From CAZXYF01 sp964644705 (GTDB lineage: Bacteria; Planctomycetota; Brocadiia; SM23-32), in NCBI GenBank assembly GCA_964644705.1, contig CAZXYF010000053.1:1-17262 (forward strand): DNA of 17,262 nt, in the 5' to 3' direction. The notes under the pieces are model-generated. The model searched no databases. It was not told the origin of the DNA and was given only the letters and a program-made list of their open reading frames with translations. A program made the position numbers and the translations under genes. Of the stretch, positions 15,569 through 17,262 are shown one piece after another; within the stretch, counting starts at the first letter, position 1, and every line of letters begins with the position of its first letter.

Positions 15569-15611
15569 CGCAAACCGTAACTCACGTTTACTTTTTGCAA
15601 GGAGCGCCACG

Positions 15612-16751
15612 ATGGATAAGAATTACATGTTCACCCCCGGGCCAACTATGGTTCCGGCCGAAGTTCTGCTCGCCGAAGCTCAGCCCATGATTCATCACCG
15701 GACCCCGGAGTTTTCCGACATCCTCTGCGAAGTGATGGAGGGTATGCAGTGCCTCTACGGAACAAAGCAGGAAGTGTATGGCATCCCCGGCAGCGGCACC
15801 GCCGCCATGGAGGCCTGCATCGCCAACACCTGCTCACCCGGGGACACCGCAATCTGCGCCTGCGGTGGTAAATTTGGCGATCGTTGGGCCGAAATCTGTG
15901 AAGCCTACGGATGCAATGTCGTCACCATCGATCTGGAATGGGGCGAATCACTCAGCGTCGATAAGGCGCGCGAAGCTCTCAAGGATAATCCCGACGCCCG
16001 TGTCCTCTGCGCAACCCACAGCGAGACGTCCACCGGCGCCCTCACCGATATGGAGGCAATCGGCGCCCTGACCTGCGAACATAAGGCCCTCCTCGTGGTG
16101 GATGCAATCACCAGCATCGGCGTGCATCCGGTGCACATGGACCGCTGGGGCATCGATCTGATGGCCTGCGGCTCACAAAAAGGATGCATGATCCCGCCGG
16201 GACTCGGATTTGTCGCGGCCAGCGAACAGGCATGGCCGGTGATCGAAAAATGTGAATCCCCACGCTATTACCTCGATATGGTCAAGATGCGCGACAAATG
16301 GGAATCCGGCACAACGACCCCCTTCACTGCCAGCGTATCCCTGACGCAGGCGCTCAAAAAAGCGCTCGAAATGATGTTCGATGAAGGACTGGATGAGGTG
16401 CATGCCCGACACGCACGACTGGCCAACGCGACGCGTGAAGCCATGGACGCGATCGGGCTCGAGCTGGTGGCCGAACATCCGGCCAACGGCGTTACCGCCG
16501 TCTATGCTCCCGAGGGCATCGATACCAAAGAGATGACCAAAATCATGCGCGATGATTACGGGATCAGCGTCTCCGGCGGACAGAAACACCTGAAAGGCAA
16601 AATCTTCCGCGTCGGCCATATGGGCTACGTCAGTGAAGATGAGCTCCTCATGGTGATCTCCGCCATCGAAAGAGCCCTCCGTGAGCTGGGCTACAACTTC
16701 GAATTTGGCCTCGGTGTCTCCACCGCGCAGGAGGTTCTCTTCGGAGAATAA
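15612..16751 (+). CDS. class V aminotransferase, alanine-glyoxylate/serine-pyruvate type
   Basis: A 379-aa fold-type I PLP enzyme. Landmarks: FTPGPTMVPAEVL at the N-terminus, HHRTPEFSDI (28-37), the PLP ring-stacking region 'GIPGSGTAAMEA', Asp164 in LVVDAITSIG, and the Schiff-base lysine Lys190 in CGSQKGCMIPPG. Substrates in this family are alanine or serine with glyoxylate or pyruvate, and some members act in serine synthesis. No partner enzyme is in the window, so direction and substrate are open. The start has a strong AAGGAG seven bases upstream, the best ribosome binding site in the window. A structured leader precedes it, and a terminator follows about 120 bases after its stop. Confidence 0.93.
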   Translation: MDKNYMFTPGPTMVPAEVLLAEAQPMIHHRTPEFSDILCEVMEGMQCLYGTKQEVYGIPGSGTAAMEACIANTCSPGDTAICACGGKFGDRWAEICEAYGCNVVTIDLEWGESLSVDKAREALKDNPDARVLCATHSETSTGALTDMEAIGALTCEHKALLVVDAITSIGVHPVHMDRWGIDLMACGSQKGCMIPPGLGFVAASEQAWPVIEKCESPRYYLDMVKMRDKWESGTTTPFTASVSLTQALKKALEMMFDEGLDEVHARHARLANATREAMDAIGLELVAEHPANGVTAVYAPEGIDTKEMTKIMRDDYGISVSGGQKHLKGKIFRVGHMGYVSEDELLMVISAIERALRELGYNFEFGLGVSTAQEVLFGE

Positions 16752-16873
16752 GTGCTGACACGCCGGGCAAGGTGATTGGCAGCGTGACCGATCCCGCCGC
16801 CAATCCATGCACCGGCTCCTATGGCCTGCACCGGAGGTCCACTCGCTTCCGGGCAGGATAACCAGACCAACCC

Positions 16874-16911
16874 GGGTTTTGTGCGTCTCCGGGCGCGCAA
16901 AACCCTTTTTT
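16874..16911 (+). terminator. intrinsic terminator downstream of aminotransferase
   Basis: A 12-bp stem, GGGTTTTGTGCG (16874-16885) with CGCGCAAAACCC (16894-16905) including one G-T pair, closes an eight-base loop and is followed by six T (16906-16911). The T run is only on the plus strand side, so it ends the rightward transcript. The 122 bases between the stop and the stem hold nothing I can identify. Confidence 0.88.
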
Positions 16912-17032
16912 ATCAGAACCCGCCGCGCAGAACAGATATGGGGGTCTCGCGTGGAACAGTACTCCCCCACAGTCATCGATCAGTGGGCGGACGCAATCCC
17001 TCAGAATTGGCGGTTGCAGCACGAGGGATATG

Positions 17033-17262
17033 ATGACGTGCGAGATCACCCCGCTGGATTACCACGGAGACGTTGTGGTCAGATTCTGCAGTATCCAACC
17101 AAATACACCTCGGTACATCCCCCGCCTTAAAGATTATGTAAGTCACACGGAATACCTGGGATACGAAACTCCGTCCGACAGCGGCCCGATCAGCATCGAG
17201 GGGGAGGGTAAGTATTCGGTGAACCACGTGCGTTTCGTGATGCCCTACTTGCCGGGCTTGTC
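17033..17262 (+). CDS. unrecognised ORF, 5' part only
   Basis: An open frame from ATG 17033 runs off the window. GAGGG lies five bases upstream; a second ATG at 17030 is directly before it. The visible 76 residues begin MTCEITPLDYHGDVVVRFC and include GYETPSDSGPISIEGEG and KYSVNHVRFVMPYLPGL. The mix of aromatic, charged and glycine residues looks like real protein, but I recognise no family. The stretch coding KYSVNHVRFV is the one that matches the gene-free region beside tRNA-Gln. A second frame (16951-17130, starting GTG) overlaps it, also with protein-like composition at first, so a frameshift just upstream cannot be excluded. Confidence 0.4.
   Translation, partial: MTCEITPLDYHGDVVVRFCSIQPNTPRYIPRLKDYVSHTEYLGYETPSDSGPISIEGEGKYSVNHVRFVMPYLPGL

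Overview
The window is an ordinary-looking stretch of bacterial chromosome with moderately high GC, from an organism with a peptidoglycan/LPS-type envelope. No gene names the organism. A member of the PVC group (Kiritimatiellota, Verrucomicrobiota or Lentisphaerota) is my best guess. The reasons are a C-terminal domain like the 'H-X9-DG' pseudopilin head domains common in that group, weak or absent Shine-Dalgarno sequences before several genes, and a mixed set of core genes. This assignment is inference.

Layout: (1) 1-478 holds the 3' part of a tRNA-Gln(TTG), a strong intrinsic terminator and a 377-base gene-free stretch. (2) 479-3139, rightward: murJ lipid II flippase, then an FHA/two-TM/pseudopilin-head membrane protein. 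(3) 10109-3155, leftward: trpB-trpA (8-base overlap); then, behind a good TTGACA promoter, a small STAS-domain protein and glnA; then a 3-hexulose-6-phosphate synthase fused to an RraA-like domain, 6-phospho-3-hexuloisomerase, and a Rossmann/DUF2520 dehydrogenase. (4) 10315-16751, rightward: a small two-helix membrane protein (apparently frameshifted) coupled by ATGA to a family 2 LPS-core-type glycosyltransferase, a UbiB/ABC1 kinase-like protein, a short gap with small ORFs, a large YihY/BrkB membrane protein carrying an inserted TPR-like region, and, behind a structured leader RNA, a class V aminotransferase of the alanine-glyoxylate/serine-pyruvate type with a terminator downstream. (5) 17033-17262 holds the start of an unrecognised ORF that runs off the window.

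Metabolically, the left-running block joins tryptophan synthesis (last step), ammonia assimilation, and a two-gene ribulose-monophosphate module that can fix formaldehyde or run backwards to make ribulose-5-phosphate. The right-running block is mostly envelope and membrane functions.

The points most worth following are the aminotransferase leader (nested stems plus a 7-base perfect complement of the ribosome binding site), the TPR insertion that splits the YihY domain, the FHA-pseudopilin-head fusion, and the HPS-RraA fusion with its PHI partner. I found no CRISPR array, no insertion sequence and no recognisable defence or phage system.
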